DNA from: Hevea brasiliensis
Taxonomy: Eukaryota > Streptophyta > Magnoliopsida > Malpighiales > Euphorbiaceae
Length of the DNA stretch: 64,000 bases
Direction of reading: 5' to 3'
Assembly (NCBI RefSeq): GCF_030052815.1
Contig: NC_079510.1
Coordinates: 49,566,725 to 49,630,724 of the forward strand
Part shown: positions 32,776 through 46,926 of the stretch, piece after piece
How positions within the stretch are numbered: position 1 is the stretch's first letter
How the letters are laid out: the number at the start of each line of letters is the position of its first letter
Made by a program: the position numbers and the translations under genes
The notes under the pieces: generated by a model
What the model was told of the DNA's origin: nothing
The model's database searches: none
Seen by the model: the letters and a program-made list of their open reading frames with translations, nothing else

Positions 32776-35170
32776 TTTTGACAGCTGAAATGAGGAGGGA
32801 AAAAGTATCATGGATTTTGCTTTGCCATACGATCTAATACTAGTAAATACCTACTTTATAAAAAGAGAGTTACATTTAGTGACTTTTAAAAGTGGGCAAC
32901 ATAAAAGTCAAATTGACTTCCTCTTAACCAGGAAGACAAATAGAGCTCTATGTAAAGATTATAAGGTCATTCCGGGAGAGGCATTAACAAGCCAACATCG
33001 ATTAATGGTCTTGGATGTCAAGTTTAAGAACAATTCAAGTAAGGTTAGAAGAAATAGTATAGCTCGAACAAAGTGATGTGAGTTGAAATGATTAAAGCAA
33101 GTAAAGTTCAAAAATGAGCTTCTCGAGTCCGAAGCATGGAAGCTGGATGTGAAGGCCAATGGTACGTCGATACAGATGGCATCAAAGATTAGAGAAGTAG
33201 CTAGAAAAAGTACTTGAAAAGTCTAGAGGACATGGACCACCCTCAAAAGAGAGATGGTGGTGAAATAAGGAAGTACAAAAGGCAGTGAAGAGAAAGAGGG
33301 AATAGTATAAGAAATTATCTAAATGTGATAATAATGAGGCATATGAACAGTACAAGATAGTAAAGAAAGAGGCAAAAAAAACAGTTAGTCAAGTAAGAGT
33401 GCAAGCCTTTGAAAAGTTGTATGAGAAACTTGGAACTAAAGAAGGGGAGAAAGATATTTATAGATTAGCAAGGAGGAGAGAAAAGAAATGTTAAGATCTC
33501 AATCATGTTAGGTGCATTAAGGATAAAGAAGGAAACGTGTTGGTGAAAGATGAGGACATTAAAGAAAGATGGAGAAATTATTTTGATGATGTTTTTAATA
33601 ATAGTCAAAATGGTAATAGTATGAACATAGACTACAAGTAATAGAAAAGAATGTGAATTATACTAGAAGTATTAGATCTTTAGAAGTAAAAGAATCACTT
33701 AAGAGAATGAAAGTAGGTAAAGCCTTTGGACCCGATGGAATACCAATTGAAGTGTGGAAGTGTTTGGGAGATATGGGGGTGGCATAATTAACTAAATTGT
33801 TTAATAAGATTCTAAACTCAAAGAAAATGCCTGATGAATGAAGGATGAGTATTTTAGTATCCATTTTTAAAAATAAGGGAGACATACAGAGTTGTTCAAA
33901 CTAAAGGGAAATTAAACTCATGAGCCATACTATGAAGCTATGGGAGAGAGTTGTGGAACATCGACTATGTCATGACACTTCTATCTCTCCCAATCAATTT
34001 GGCTTCATGCCCGATCGTTCAACTATGGAAGCGATCTTTCTCATTAGAAGCTTGATGGAGAAATATAAAGATGTGAAGAAAGATCTACACATGGTTTTTA
34101 TCGATTTGGAGAAGGCTTATGATGGTGTTCCAAGAGATGTCTTATAGAGAATGTTAGAACAAAAGAGGATATCTATTAGGTACATACAAGTATTGAAAGA
34201 TATGTATGAAAGAGCAATTACTATTGTACGCACAGTGGAAGGGGACACAAGAGATTTTCCTATCTCAGTTGGATTACACCAAGGTTCAGCTGTAAGCCCT
34301 TACCTTTTTACATTAGTTTTAGATGAACTGACGAAACATATACAAGAGAGTATCCCTTGGTGCATGATGTTTGCGGATGATATAGTTCTGATAGATGAGA
34401 TGCGAGAATGAGTCAATAGAAAGCTAAAGTTTTGGAGAAGTACTTTAAAGTCAAAGGGTTTTAAGTTAAGTAGAACAAAGACAGAACATATGCATTGCAA
34501 GTTCAGTGAAGGTCGAACTAGTGATAGGAAATGAGTTAGTTTGGATGGAGTGGTACTGTCCCAAAGTAATCACTTTAAATATCTCGGCTCAGTCCTTCAA
34601 GTAGATAAGGGATGTGAAGAGGATGTTAGTCATAGGATTAAACGCAGATGATTGAAGTAGAGGCGTGCCACAGGAGTTTTATGTGATCGCAATATTCCCA
34701 ATAAGTTGAAAGGAAAATTTTACCGTACAGCTATACGACCGGCCATGTTATATGGTAGTGAGTGTTGGCTTTGAAGGAGTCATATGTGTCTAAGATAAAA
34801 GTTGCGGATATGAGAATGTTAAGATGGATGAGTGATCATACTAGACTAGATAAAGTCTGTAACCAGAGTATTAGAGAAAAAGTAGGAGTGGTGCCAATTG
34901 AGGATAAGTTGAGAGAAGGGAGATTGAGGTGGTTTGATTATGTGAAGCGTAGACATACGGAGGCTTCAATTAGATAAGTTGAGCACATTAGGTTAGATGA
35001 TAGAAAGAAAAAAAGTAGTAGACCTAAACTGACCTAGAGGAGAGTAGTACAATATGACCTAGAAGCATTACACATTTCCGAGGATTTAATCCAAAATCGT
35101 TTAAAATGGAGAAAGAGAACTATATAGCCGATCCTAAATTTTTGGAATAAAGGCTTAGTTGAGTTGAGTT
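32776..35170 (+). pseudogene. 5'-truncated RTE-like LINE copy
   Basis: This is a degenerate plus-strand copy of the LINE at 57306-60596, beginning at the equivalent of about 58194, in the endonuclease part. It retains fragments such as [49 protein letters not shown] and FADDIVLI. Stops and frameshifts interrupt the frame many times. It ends with the same tail of TTGAG units (about 35156-35170). 5' truncation is the normal outcome of LINE target-primed reverse transcription. Confidence 0.88.
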
Positions 35171-35271
35171 AATTATTTCAGTTCGGTTTGATTTAAAAAA
35201 ATGATTGAACCAAATCGAACTAAATTATTTTATTAATTTTTAAACTGATTTATTTTTATAGGAAATTTATG

Positions 35272-35321
<50 letters not shown>

Positions 35322-36288
35322 TAATTTGATTGATTAATTGTTATTAGGCCCAAATCAAAGTCAAAATCAAATCAAATAACTTTAAAATTAAATCTAAATT
35401 AAAAAATCCATCAAAACTCAAAAACTAGTATGTTCAAGCAGAATCAAACCAAAATAGAGCGATTCAATTCGATTTAATTTTTTATTCATTTTGATTCAAT
35501 TTGATTTCTAAAATATAATAATTTGATTTTTAAAATATAATAATTCGATTAATTCAATTTTGATGATACAGTTGATTTGATTTAATTTAATTTGAATCGA
35601 ATACTTAGCCCTAATTCAATCAAACAGATCCATGTGATTTAATTTATTAATTTCTTTAACAAAAGTTAGAAAGTTATTTTAATAATGGGATTATCTCAAT
35701 TTAAATAAAATCAAAATTAAATGGAAATCAAAATGAAAATGAAAACATCATTGATTCATATAAATTTCATTATTTAATATATTTAAAATTTGTATGAATC
35801 AACAGTTTAAATATATTAATCGTAGGTCGCACCACCCACGACTCACTAATATTTTCTGTTCTTTTTATAAAAAATTGGTTACCATTTACTTAATTTACAT
35901 ATTGCTTGCTAGTATTAAATATAGATTTTAAAAATAAAAAAACCTATCCTCAGCTAACTATTTTTTAAAATTATTACTCGTGTGATGATAAATTAAAAAC
36001 TAAATGAAAAGGCATTTTTCATACTCAAAATGCAAAAAATTAAAACCAAAACAATGCCTAGACCTCATCTAGTGCTATTCTGGAGTTTGAGACAACTCGA
36101 ATGATGCTCGAGTTTACAAGCTCTGACAATAATTTCCGAGTCGCAGCTTATAAAATAAACAGAAAACTCCTGACTTTCAAAATGTATCTCACTGGGGAAA
36201 TCTTTTCCCATTTCTCATCACGATAGTGACTTGCAATTTGTTGAAAATGAAAAATTTATGAGCAATCACGAATATCCCAAGCTGCATA
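35171..36288. other. AT-rich gene-free stretch
   Basis: It contains a (TA)n microsatellite and repeated phrases like AATTCGATTAATTCAATTTG, probably relics of an AT-rich repeat into which the truncated LINE inserted. The last few hundred bases may include the 3' UTR of the SDE5-like gene on the minus strand. Confidence 0.5.
35277..35318. repeat. (TA)n microsatellite
   Basis: An uninterrupted alternating TA run of about 40 bases. Confidence 0.95.
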
Positions 36289-39282
36289 CTATCTTTTAGC
36301 AAAACTCAATGATTTTCGGTTGATGTTATCTAAACGAATTAATAGTGTCCCAGCATTTTCTCCTTCTGCCCACTTGATTGATTCCTTCTCCAACAGCTTC
36401 ATAACCTATGCAAAATAATAACTTGAAGTCAATGTAACCCTATAATTTTCATCAGAAGTAGTAGGTTGGAAATCAAAAGAAACCTTGAAACTCTAGCACT
36501 AAAGCTTACAGATTAGAATATGCTTATTGAATAAATCTTACAATAAGTATCAAAACAAATCAACATACAAGAAGTTAGAGAAGAGTGTGGCAAACATATA
36601 GCTCTTGACAACACTAAAATGATTTCAGTTTACAAATCAATAATGATTCATGGCATTCCTTCATTTATGTTTTATCTTTGTGGAGAATCATGAATTTCAA
36701 TTCTATAATAGAGGTAATATAAAAATTACAAATATCCCTTCTCAAAAAGAAAATTACAATTATCAGTTTCATTCTATCAAACTGAAAATTTTAAATCCTT
36801 GTAAAAGAACCGAAAATAGTATTCACACCATCAGTCCCATTGAATTCAAGACAGAAAAGGCAAGGTTCAATAAATTAGGAAAACTTACCAATCTCCTACG
36901 AGCCCCTTTTGAGGTATCTTCCTCATCTGTCTCAATGATGACCTTCAGGTACTTAATTGCTGGCGCAAAAGGTGACTTGGATCATTTTTTGTTATTTGAC
37001 ATGATTTAAAAGCAAAATGAAAGAACAAGGTAATGTTGACATACATGAGATGCCTGAAAGTGAAGAAAGATGACACTTCAAAAGACGCATTGCCTCCTTG
37101 GCACCATGGTCATGCAGGTCAAGTGTCAATTCGTCTTTTGTATCTACATTTCTGAAGAAACAAAGAAAGATAAATATTTATGGAAAGAGAAAACAAAAGA
37201 GTACAATATAAATGAAAGAGAATAAAAAAATATTAGATGCAAACACTAGAGAAGATAATCACTAACTTGGTTTCAAAAATCTTCTGACTAGATTCTTCAT
37301 CTGCCTCGCGAGCCTTTCCATGAAAAAAATGTCCCTGCAACACCAATGACATTTACAGCTAATAACATTAAACCATACAAAGGGAAAATTTAAAACATAA
37401 TATTGATCTCTACAAGAGCCCTTCAAAGATTCATATAGCTTAAAGGTCAATCACATGACACTTCCATTTGAAATCATTTCCATTTTTGCTGCTTATACTC
37501 TTTGAACCTTGCACAATTTGGTTTCTATCTTGGGGTTCACCCACCTTATCAACTGAGAAAAATAAGTAAACCTCACTTATATTTTGAGTGCCAGACACAT
37601 TGTCAGAGAAAAAAATAAACATTATAATTATCAGTAGAACAAATTTTTACACTGTTATACTCCTTTGTGATGACAGTCAGAAGCCTTACCTCATCCATAA
37701 GTTTGTTAGAGCAATCATAGTCTCCCTTAGCAAATGCGTTGACAGCCTGAGAAGAAACAAGCATATGCTTATTTCATCATGTCAAGATAAAAAGCAAGAC
37801 ACGAACAATATTGCAGATTATAAATGTATAAACAAGTGAGCAAGTAAGCACAGCAGGCCCTTAACTATTTATGAATCATTTATTCATGTGCAGAAAAATT
37901 TTATCCATTAGTAAGATTATTGAAAGTATGTTACAGTTTTTGCACCAAAAATAACAATCAATTTTATTAAATATTAGAAATAAAAATTAATAGAACATAA
38001 ATGTAAAAGCCTTTACTATCTGTGTAAGGATGATTAAGGAGACAATAATGGGACAAGCAACTTACAGCTTTATAATATTCCTTCATTGTGACCCGATACT
38101 CCTTCACAGCCCTACGAAGCTGCTGGTAACTACCCTCTTCATCTTCATCTGCAATTGACAATTGACTCAGGATGAAAACCAACGAGATTCTGTTAAAAGG
38201 ACATCAAGCCCCATATTTCTGAAGTGTTCATACCTTCTGCAGGGTTGATATAAGACATCCAGCAAACTAGAATATTTAGGACTGGTTTTGGGTAGGCTTG
38301 AAAGCTCAGAAGAGTACAAATGAACTTGGAATACGAGGGTTTGCAAATGAATACAATTAGGAAGTAAAATAACAGATAAAAGAACAGATTTTATGAGCTT
38401 TCTGCAATTGAGGTTTAGCATTGTGATCAGTAAGTTGTGAATAAATTGATGTAACTTAATTAGGGTTTCATAATAGAGATTTCAGACCTAAAATTATATA
38501 AAAGTCAGCTTGCAAAATTGGACAAAAAAAAGGTGATGATATTCTAAGTTTTAAATATATTTCCTTAAGCATAACATCTGGGGTTGAATTACATTACACA
38601 ATCCAAAATAGCAATTGTTGTAAATTCATTTTCCTTTTTACTAGCTAAAACTCTGAAAATAAAATACTACAAGAATATATATAAATATACACTCAACAAA
38701 CTCCTAATATTTATGTAATTTTGACTTCAAATGCAAAACTAAGAAAATTAAATACTGAACTCTTCAACAATAAATAAAACCATTAAAGTAAAAAAGTAAA
38801 AGTAATAACCAAGAAGTACATCCTACACCCCTCCAACAAGGTTAAAAATTGTGACTCATAAAAGTCACAGAATAATAGTCCAACAGCTTATTTATATGAT
38901 TCTAAATTTCTTTAAACTTGCTTTCTCTAAAGTTTCTTGCTGGCTGCATGCCTGCATCAAAGTTCCATATAAAATACTTGGTCAATGATGATTCACAAAA
39001 CATGCAAGAAAGTACATACCATTGCCGTTATCTTGCTTTGAACCAACAGAATCAGTCTTGTGTTCTAAGGTAAAGTCTCTTGGAGGTTCAACCACTAGTT
39101 CTCCAAATACTTTAGATCTCCTTGCTCCCTTTGCTGCTCTTCTAGATAATTCTTCAGATCTATCAGCAGAATTAAACAATGCAACTAATACTTCCTTCTG
39201 AAGATCGTTTCTCTCGTCTTGTTCAGGTTGTCCTCCATCATTTATGTTTGAAATTCCATTTGCATCACTGGATGAATACAAG

Positions 39283-39325
<43 letters not shown>

Positions 39326-42300
39326 AGAAAGAGAGCATCAGGATACTGAAAAAAAAAAAATCATAAGTTAATTCTATCTTTCCCTCTTTATAAGGAAAAC
39401 TAGTTTATGGCATAAATTTTAATGAACATCCCCTTCTTGGAAGATAACAATAACATACTAGAAATGTACAAGTAACATACCCCCCGAGGGAATTCATTTG
39501 TGGTGATTTGCATTGATATGAATGTTCTTCAGAATTTGAATGCACATCTACCATCTGTAAAAAGAACATTTAATAAGAAAAAGAAGCATTAATCAAACAG
39601 CTTAATATAGGTAGATAGGAAAAAAAAAAACTAATATTCAACATAAAGTTATTGCTGTATAAAAAGGCTAGGAACATTTTTGCACACTTGAGACATTCAT
39701 ACCTCAATTTACTTTGTAAAATGTGTAAATGGCAGTTAAAAGTCAAGAAGCGCATGAGCTTAAAAAAAAAGCAATACCAAGTTTTTTTTTTCCTCATTTT
39801 AGATTAAGCAAAATTGTAAACAAGTTGAAGATAATGTGCAATACTAGCAAGCAGACAAAGAAGAATCAGAAGGGAAAATCAATATTGTTCAGGGCAAATC
39901 ACCGAACAAATATAAATTTGAGCATATAAAACTTTGTTATAATCCATTCCCAGAGATTCAAAGAAAGCAAGAGAAGAAACTATTCACTACATGCATATCT
40001 CAAAAATCCATAATTTCAAAGATGTGGTAGTTGCATGCCTTACAAATTATCTAAAGTAATACCAATTGATGCTTACTCCATAAAACACTAATTAAATTGG
40101 CCTTCCCTTTGACTTCAATTAGTTAAGAGGATCAACTGCCTTTTCAGCATGCTACAACCAACAAGATGCATTCTTAAATTTTGGCAGACATACTGACCTT
40201 TCCAGTGGATTTACCAAGGCATTTGTTCTCTTCTTCCAAATTCACTGCAGACAAATCTAACAGTTTCTCCATACTCTGAAAGGTTCAAAAAAGATAAAAG
40301 AAAAAGTTTGAAGCTCAATGAAATTTCAGTGGTTAAACTATGTAGTGTCTACATAAATACTTTATAAAAAATGTTAATCACAATAGGTACGGCCATGTTC
40401 ATCAAAGATGTTCAAGCATTTGCTGCATTCTCTGAGTTATAAAAGAAAAGCATAAAAATTGCTTCTAAAAATAAATAGAACAAAAAAAAAGGAACTGAAC
40501 AAATTGAAAAGAATCATTAACCCTAACATTTTTTTATTTTTGTAGATAATGAATACCCAAGTTTTCTTGAATAAAATATGATCAATATTCTAGGTTTGTT
40601 AATGTGCCACACAAAAGGAATAGATGAAAGAAACATTGATATAATTCTTTTTTCTTTCGGTCAATTTAATATTTTCTTAAGATTCTGTTATCTTAAATGC
40701 AAGATCCTAGCACATGATTGGACACATAGATAAACCCCCTACTGTTCAGAGAAGTAAACCTTATTAAAATGTGTGTTTCGTTCCTTTTATTGGAATGAAA
40801 ATTAATGATACTAGATTGTTTAAGTATTTGATAGTTTTTAAAATATGCTTCCATGCATCCAAAAACAGGGATCAGAGCTGATAGAATAAAGTTAACTGCA
40901 TTACCAACTTGAAAAGGGGAAAAGGGTTGCACAAATTGGAAGGAGAAAAATAGAAATAGTAAAAAACAATCTACCAAACAGGCAAGGTTTTTTAAAAATC
41001 CCTGTAGAATCTGAAATGACCAAACCAAATCAACATTTAAAACACCAACGAAGTAATATGAAAAGGCAATCAACCAGATCTAAGGAAATAGAAGAAGTGA
41101 TGTCAATATTACAACTAATGAATTATAGAGTAGGCTCTAAAATCCCCAAACATCTATGACAAGGAGGGAGAGAGAGAGAAAGAGAGAAAGAGGTGAAGAA
41201 TTCACAATTGAATTTCCCAAAATTACAACTTGAGGTCTGGTTTGAGATTCAACTTGCTATCACAAGGAAGATGACAGAAGATAAGAGTAAAGTTCATAGG
41301 GAAGGCAACCTAATAGGAACACCCCCTGATTTCTTATGAATATGCTGAAAACAATAAAGCAGTTGATTCAGATGGTTGACAAGCAAGCAGATATGATACG
41401 ATGGGGCAAAAACCTACTCTATTCCTTTTTCAATTCAATTTTTCCATGCCACAAAGGTCCTTAAACTTATATCCTTTAATATAGCCATACATGTGGCCGC
41501 TATAGAATAGAGCACCAAAAAGAAACAGGCTTTTAAGGAGAAAATGGGGGGAAAAAGAGAAGGCATTCAAAAGTGATCAAGGACAAAAATTTTGAGGGTA
41601 TACACAATGATGAGATGTAATCACAAATTTTATCACATTTGCACCTGAGGTTTTGTGGTTGGTGACTCTACCCTCATTTATCAAGGCCTTCGTCCATGGA
41701 ACCATTTTAGTCTTTTCAGTTAACTAATCTATAAGGCTTAATCATTGAAAAACCAACAATAGTGGCTTATTTCCAATCTCGTGATAGAAGTAAATGTTAA
41801 CTAATAGTATATAGGGCACGTATAAGTATCATCAACATGAATGGCAATGAGCATATGTAAGATTTTCCTTTGATAAAATAGTTATGCGATTGGAAAATAA
41901 ATGGGCATTTGTAGCATAAAAAGTATAGTATACATACCTTTTCAATGTCATATCCACATTTATCTGCATATTCAAAATTAAAACCTGATCAGCAGTTTTA
42001 CTAAATACTCCATTTACTTGCAGCAACATGATATAATGCAAAATCAAATACATCGCTTAAGAATATGAACCCCTTCCCCCCAATCTTTCCCAAAATAAAA
42101 TACAAATAGCAAAGATATAAAGCACGATATACCAAGAACTTGTCGAATCTCATCTCTTTCCAGCTGAAAACCATCTCCTAGCATTCTGAAAAGAAAATTT
42201 TCCATATCCTTATACATATGATAATTCTTTGATGGGTTCAGTTTAGTTTCCTCTCCCCATAGTTCAGACGCTGGCAATTCCTTTGCATCCAATTTCATTG

Positions 42301-42700
42301 GTTTGGTTCCCATACAGGAACTGCTGGCTACTGGCATGGACTTAGTATATTCTTTGCCAAGAATGCTTGAAATAGTGCCTCCTGAAACTGGACGCCATTT
42401 TTGCTTTGAAGCTCTGAACTTTCCATTTGCATAACACGATCTCGTAGAAATTATATCATAAGATGATTTGGAAGATTCTACACTTCTTCCCCCTCCATTG
42501 GTTGCAACAACAGAAGAGGTAGAGGTGCTTTCCTGCATGTCATAAAGGATTTCACAAGCCAAATCTGCATTCTGGTCTGCCTTGTAATAAGCAGAAGCTA
42601 TATCTTGAAGAGAAAACAAGGAGCCAAATGCCTCAAACAAAGCTTTCAACGCCTTTCCATCATTATCTTCATATTTTGTGTTCAAAATAGATGCTTCCAT
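36289..42700 (-). CDS. SDE5: SDE5-like protein (putative nuclear RNA export factor), DUF1771 + Smr
   Basis: SDE5 acts in trans-acting siRNA production and gene silencing, probably moving or handling RNA between RDR6 steps. Coding exons: 42133-42700, 41938-41963, 40198-40275, 39481-39554, 39020-39267, 38066-38148, 37690-37746, 37267-37334, 37045-37151, 36889-36959, 36289-36405. All introns are GT-AG and all phases close, giving 498 aa. Residues ~11-55 form a UBA/CUE-like helical region (FEAFGSLFSLQDIASAYYKA). DUF1771 spans ~338-402 (LRRAVKEYRVTMKEYYKA ... HFFHGKAREADEESSQKIFE). The Smr-type domain spans ~409-492 (LTLDLHDHGAKEAMRLL ... SKGARRRLVMKLLEKESI), ending SLSFAKR. The start is the first ATG after a 5'-UTR splice acceptor at 42718. 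The gene looks intact. The symbol rests on remembered family resemblance. Confidence 0.9.
39286..39335. repeat. (GA)n microsatellite at the SDE5 exon-5 acceptor
   Basis: An uninterrupted GA run from 39286 to 39320, then GA-rich sequence. On the gene strand it reads (CT)n and forms the pyrimidine tract about 18 bases upstream of the acceptor ATCCAG at 39268. Confidence 0.95.
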
Positions 42701-42717
42701 TTAAATATATTTTGAAA

Positions 42718-42862
42718 CTGAAAATTTGGGGGGGAAAAAAAAAGAGAAAGGTGGGTTTAATATGCAATTCAGGACTTCACATGGAAGGATGACATAATTT
42801 ATAATTTAACACAAATAGCTAAAGAGGCAATGAAACATCAAAATCAAAACAATGGAAAGAAA

Positions 42863-42909
<47 letters not shown>

Positions 42910-43674
42910 AAACACATTATTTGCTAGGTGCAAAGGCAGCTTTATAGAGATGCTCAGCAAGACTTGCTCACCCCATTTACACATATGCATTACTTTTCTC
43001 TCTAAATGCTCAATATACAAGAATGACTATTCAAATGCATATTTGCTAACTAAAAGGAGTAAAATTGTTGAAACTATGCAAAGCAATAAAAATAATGAAA
43101 TTGTTCCAGAGGCTACCATTAACTTTCAATACAACCATTCATAAATAAGCCAACAACAACACTATCCTTAATAACACAAGTATCAAACGAAATAAAGAGA
43201 AGCCAAATCCACAATGTGAAACGTGTTCACCTAAATAATGAAACTACATGTGATATCCTCAACCAAATGGCTGCTTTAGAAGGCAAAAGTTTCAGCCACC
43301 AGCATACACTCAATTGGCTTATTAATGATTGGGGCATTTAACCTAAGCAGCAACCATATCATTCCGAAAACACAACAAAATCGCGCACTAAAAGCCACTT
43401 TCATCAACTATGAAAAAGAAATCAACAGGAGGCACATTCAGATATCTACAATCAATGATATTTCAATTCAATAGAAATAACAAATTAAAACTTCATTCAT
43501 TCAAGCAAGCAGAGTACACAGACAAAATGCATTCAAAATCTAACGAATTACCAAAAAAAAAAAAGAGAGAGAGAAAAGAAATTGACAAAACCAATCAATC
43601 AAAATCAGAACGGAAACACCGCAATCGGGCTCTGTTTCTATCTATGAATGAGAATGCAAATTGAAGGGAATTAC
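42718..43674 (-). other. 5'-UTR intron of the SDE5-like gene
   Basis: The donor is TCTCTG|GTAATT (exon end 43675) and the acceptor is TTTTCAG|TTTCAAAATA (exon resumes at 42717), 17 bases before the ATG. It contains a (GA)n run at 42868-42906. A 957-bp leader intron is plausible for a plant gene; transcript data are not available here. Confidence 0.6.
42868..42906. repeat. (AG)n microsatellite
   Basis: A continuous AG dinucleotide run of about 38 bases inside the SDE5 leader intron. Confidence 0.95.
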
Positions 43675-43869
43675 CAGAGAAGTTAAGGAGAGAGATTGGA
43701 GGCGCTATGGATTATCCTGCGAGGTTTCGAGTGAGTAAATGAGGAGGAGCAGCGGAAAAACAAAATGAACTTCCTTTGGCGCTCAATTGCTTATCTGCAA
43801 CAGTGGGATTTGATTCCCTTCTTAACGCGTCTTCATTGTAACTGCTATACAATTTATACTGCTGGCTAG

Positions 43870-43918
43870 CTTCCTGCTTCCTGCTTCCTGCTTCCTGCTT
43901 CCTTCTTCCTACTTCCTC
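43870..43918. repeat. Seven-copy 7-bp repeat (CTTCCTG)n
   Basis: Four perfect CTTCCTG units are followed by CTTCCTT, CTTCCTA and CTTCCTC. It lies near the inferred transcription start of the SDE5-like gene. Small open frames over it (GSRKQEA repeats) are products of the repeat. Confidence 0.9.
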
Positions 43919-44039
43919 TGAAAGCTCCTCGTGGAGCGTGTAATATCCTTTGTATTTTCGGCGCGTGGATAAAAATATAAAGTACAAAGTAGAAACCCTG
44001 ACCCTCCCCCCCCTCGCGAAGTTGTTGATTGATCCCAAT

Positions 44040-45189
44040 TTTATAGTCCACGCATCACGTTAGATTTTATTTATCCTGGGAAAAAATATAATGGCAAAAT
44101 GTTCAAATTGAGCCCTCACAAGTAAAATTTAGATGCTTTTATTTATTTTTTTTAATTAATTCGAAATTTTAATTTACATTTAATTTAATTTTAAAATTAA
44201 AATTTATATGCTGATTTTTTTATTTTTTATTTAAAAAAATTAATAAATTTAATTCCTTAATTTTTAACTAAATTTTGTAATTTAAATCTAAAAATTAAAA
44301 AAAAAAAACTTACTTTCTTAATTTATAAAGTAAGTTAAACTTTAATTTAAAATTTTGAATTAATTTAAATAAAAAATTAAAAATTAATTAAATTAAAATT
44401 TTTAATAAATATAGGGACATTGCCTTTTCATTTCTTTCCTGCGTAAAATAAGGCTTGGAAAGAGAACTTCTTCACCAAGGAGTGCAGGACGGCTGAGTTT
44501 CCCATTTTATTTTAATATATTATTATAAAATATAACTTTATTTATTAAAAAATATAAGTTTTAAATATAATTATAATAATATATTTTTTTTATTAAAATT
44601 ATGGTGTATTCTATCATTTCTTAATTTTATAAAATATAATTATTTTATTATAAAAAATAAAATAATTTAATATAAATTTACAACTCATTTTATGAAATTT
44701 TTTTCTTTTTTCGTAAGGTAGTTAGTTACGAAAACTTCCTTAACTTAATGAGAAAAAATATTTTCTTCATTTAAAAAATATATATAATATTTTTTTAAAA
44801 AAATTAAATAAAAATATTTAATAAACTCAAAATATATCCTATAACTTTTTAATAAAATTTACCATATGATAAAAAATATTATGTGTATTTTTTATGTGAG
44901 GAAATTTTTTTTTCTCATAAGTTAATAAAATTTTCATAATTAATTGCTTTATGAAAAAAATTATTTTATAAAAATATGATGAGATGAGTTATAAATTTAT
45001 GTTAAATTATTTTTTTATAATAAAATAATTATATTTTGTATGAAACAAGTAGCCATAAAAGACACAAATATATTAAAATAATTAATTTTTAATAAAAAAA
45101 ATCTTATTATTAAGATTAGCTATAGAATTTAAGATGGTGAGAAAATCTCTCTATTTTCGTCCCACACAATGTTAAAATGGGTACGAGAC

Positions 45190-45221
<32 letters not shown>

Positions 45222-46360
45222 AATTATAAGTAGGAAGTGGTGTGATTCATAAGAGACATCGTTATCCACGATGCATTTCATTTATTATTATTTTTATTTG
45301 AATTCAAGTGAATTTCTAGAAGATTTTTTTTTTATTTGTTAAGAGAGTGGATTAATTTCAAGGATTTTGTTAATAAATTGTCTTTAAATAATTTAAATTA
45401 AATAGAATGCATAAAAATAAATAAATATGAATAACTTGTCATCACACATTACATAATAATAACATTTTTAATAATTATTAAGAAAAAGCACCTCACTCAT
45501 TCTCAGGGAAAAAAATATACACTACTCTTAAAAAAGACACATAAATTAAAACATTAAATTTTAATATAGCATAAATAAATCATATGAAGTTACTTTTATG
45601 CCATTAATATTTTATGATATATATATATATTAATCTATTTATTAAATATATGAGTTTTACTTATCTGTGTCTCCATGACTTAAATTAAGCAAGAATTTCC
45701 CATTTCATTGAGAAGCCGAAAGCCAGAAAATGATAAAGAAATTAGTTGGCCTAGACCATACCATAGGATAATAGCCAAGCAATAAAAATGCAGAAAAAAT
45801 ATCACAGACAAGCAGCCCAAAACAAAACAACCAAAGGGTAAGAGCAAAAGACCATTCTTTGCCTTGAACAACAACAGGGAATGAAGCAGAGAATGTTTTG
45901 GGACAATCCATCTAGGCACGAGCTACAAATCCAAGCAACCAACCAACATATCCCATAGAGTTTCTTACTGTCGGAAAGAGGGAGGGGGAACTAGGCTTTC
46001 TTGCTTTTTTTGTTGTTCAGAGTTGATTCTGATAGATCATGCCAGTGGTGTGGCAGGATTCTGGGTTTAATTTGTCATTCCGTGATACGGTGGAGGTGGT
46101 AGTTGTGGTGGCTGGAGGCAGTGTATTGGTGGAGGTGGCTTAAAAGTTTGAGCTAAATGAAACAAGCTCACATTGACTTGTTAATTGGTACAAGCAATTA
46201 ACAGCACGAAACAAATGCTACCAGTTCATGCAGGAACCATGAATTAATATTTAAACTAGAAGAGCATGATCATTAGTCCATTGAAGCTAGCCTACTAGCT
46301 AGTTTCGTGTTTTAATTGTACTTGTAATTAAACTCTTCAGTCTTCACAATATAATTCATC
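44040..46360. other. AT-rich intergenic region
   Basis: A very AT-rich stretch from about 44100 to 45660 with a long A tract near 45188-45218 and no supported gene. The plus strand near 46080-46145 encodes a short Gly/Cys-rich frame (GGGGSCGGWRQC) before a stop, possibly a fragment of a glycine-rich gene like the ones to the right. Confidence 0.5.
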
Positions 46361-46398
46361 ATCGCTTGGTAGTGGAGCTATCCACATCGCCTTCAAAA

Positions 46399-46926
46399 AT
46401 GGCAATAAAATTGGTTTACGTAGCTTTGTTTGCTTCACTAACCCTAGAGATGTGTACTGCTCATGGAAATGTTGTTTCCGATGTGAAAGATGCTAAACAA
46501 GTTCCAGTCCGCAAGGAGGGCAAGCCCGAAACTGCCACAAAAAAGCTAATAAGTAACAATGCTTATAAAGTCACAGCTCCTGAGCACAGTAAGGTTGATC
46601 ATGCTGAAAGCAAAAGGGCTTATAGGATTATACGCGGTGCCCACCCGACGGATGCTAGCAAGGCAATTCAATAAGATCTTATTGCCTTTGATCCTCACCC
46701 TGCTCCCTCAGAAGGAGACCATCTTGGCAACCCTTGCGAACCTATTCCTACTCCTCCTCGGTGTGAACCGACATATGATCCCATTATTGTTCCTCCTCCG
46801 CGCGAACCTATTATCCATCAACTCAATCTTGCAATCCAAAAACTGAATAAAGTGATCAAGAACGGGGCTTTCTCATCAATCGACTCTAGAGTCCATAATA
46901 AACCAGTCGGACTGAGCAAGCCATAG
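46399..46926 (+). pseudogene. Small secreted protein ORF with an internal stop
   Basis: The ATG at 46399 gives MAIKLVYVALFASLTLEM and then CTAHG, a good N-terminal signal peptide; an upstream in-frame ATG at 46366 would add 11 residues and spoil the hydrophobic start. The mature part is Lys/Ala-rich (KDAKQVPVRKEGKPETATKK). A TAA at 46672-46674 ends the open frame after ASKAIQ. The same frame then reads on for 83 codons with protein-like, Pro-rich sequence (IAFDPHPAPSEGD, PPRCEPTYDPIIVPPP) to TAG at 46924. Either a once longer (~175 aa) gene has gained a stop, or the short form is real. I do not recognise the family. Confidence 0.5.

Noticed and set aside
43712..44051. Overlapping small ORFs with GSRKQEA repeats
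   Set aside because: They are translations of the (CTTCCTG)n repeat upstream of the SDE5-like gene.
45680..45919. 79-codon minus-strand hydrophobic frame
   Set aside because: It has membrane-like composition but no recognisable motif, no splice partners and an overlapping second frame. It is probably chance in AT-rich DNA.
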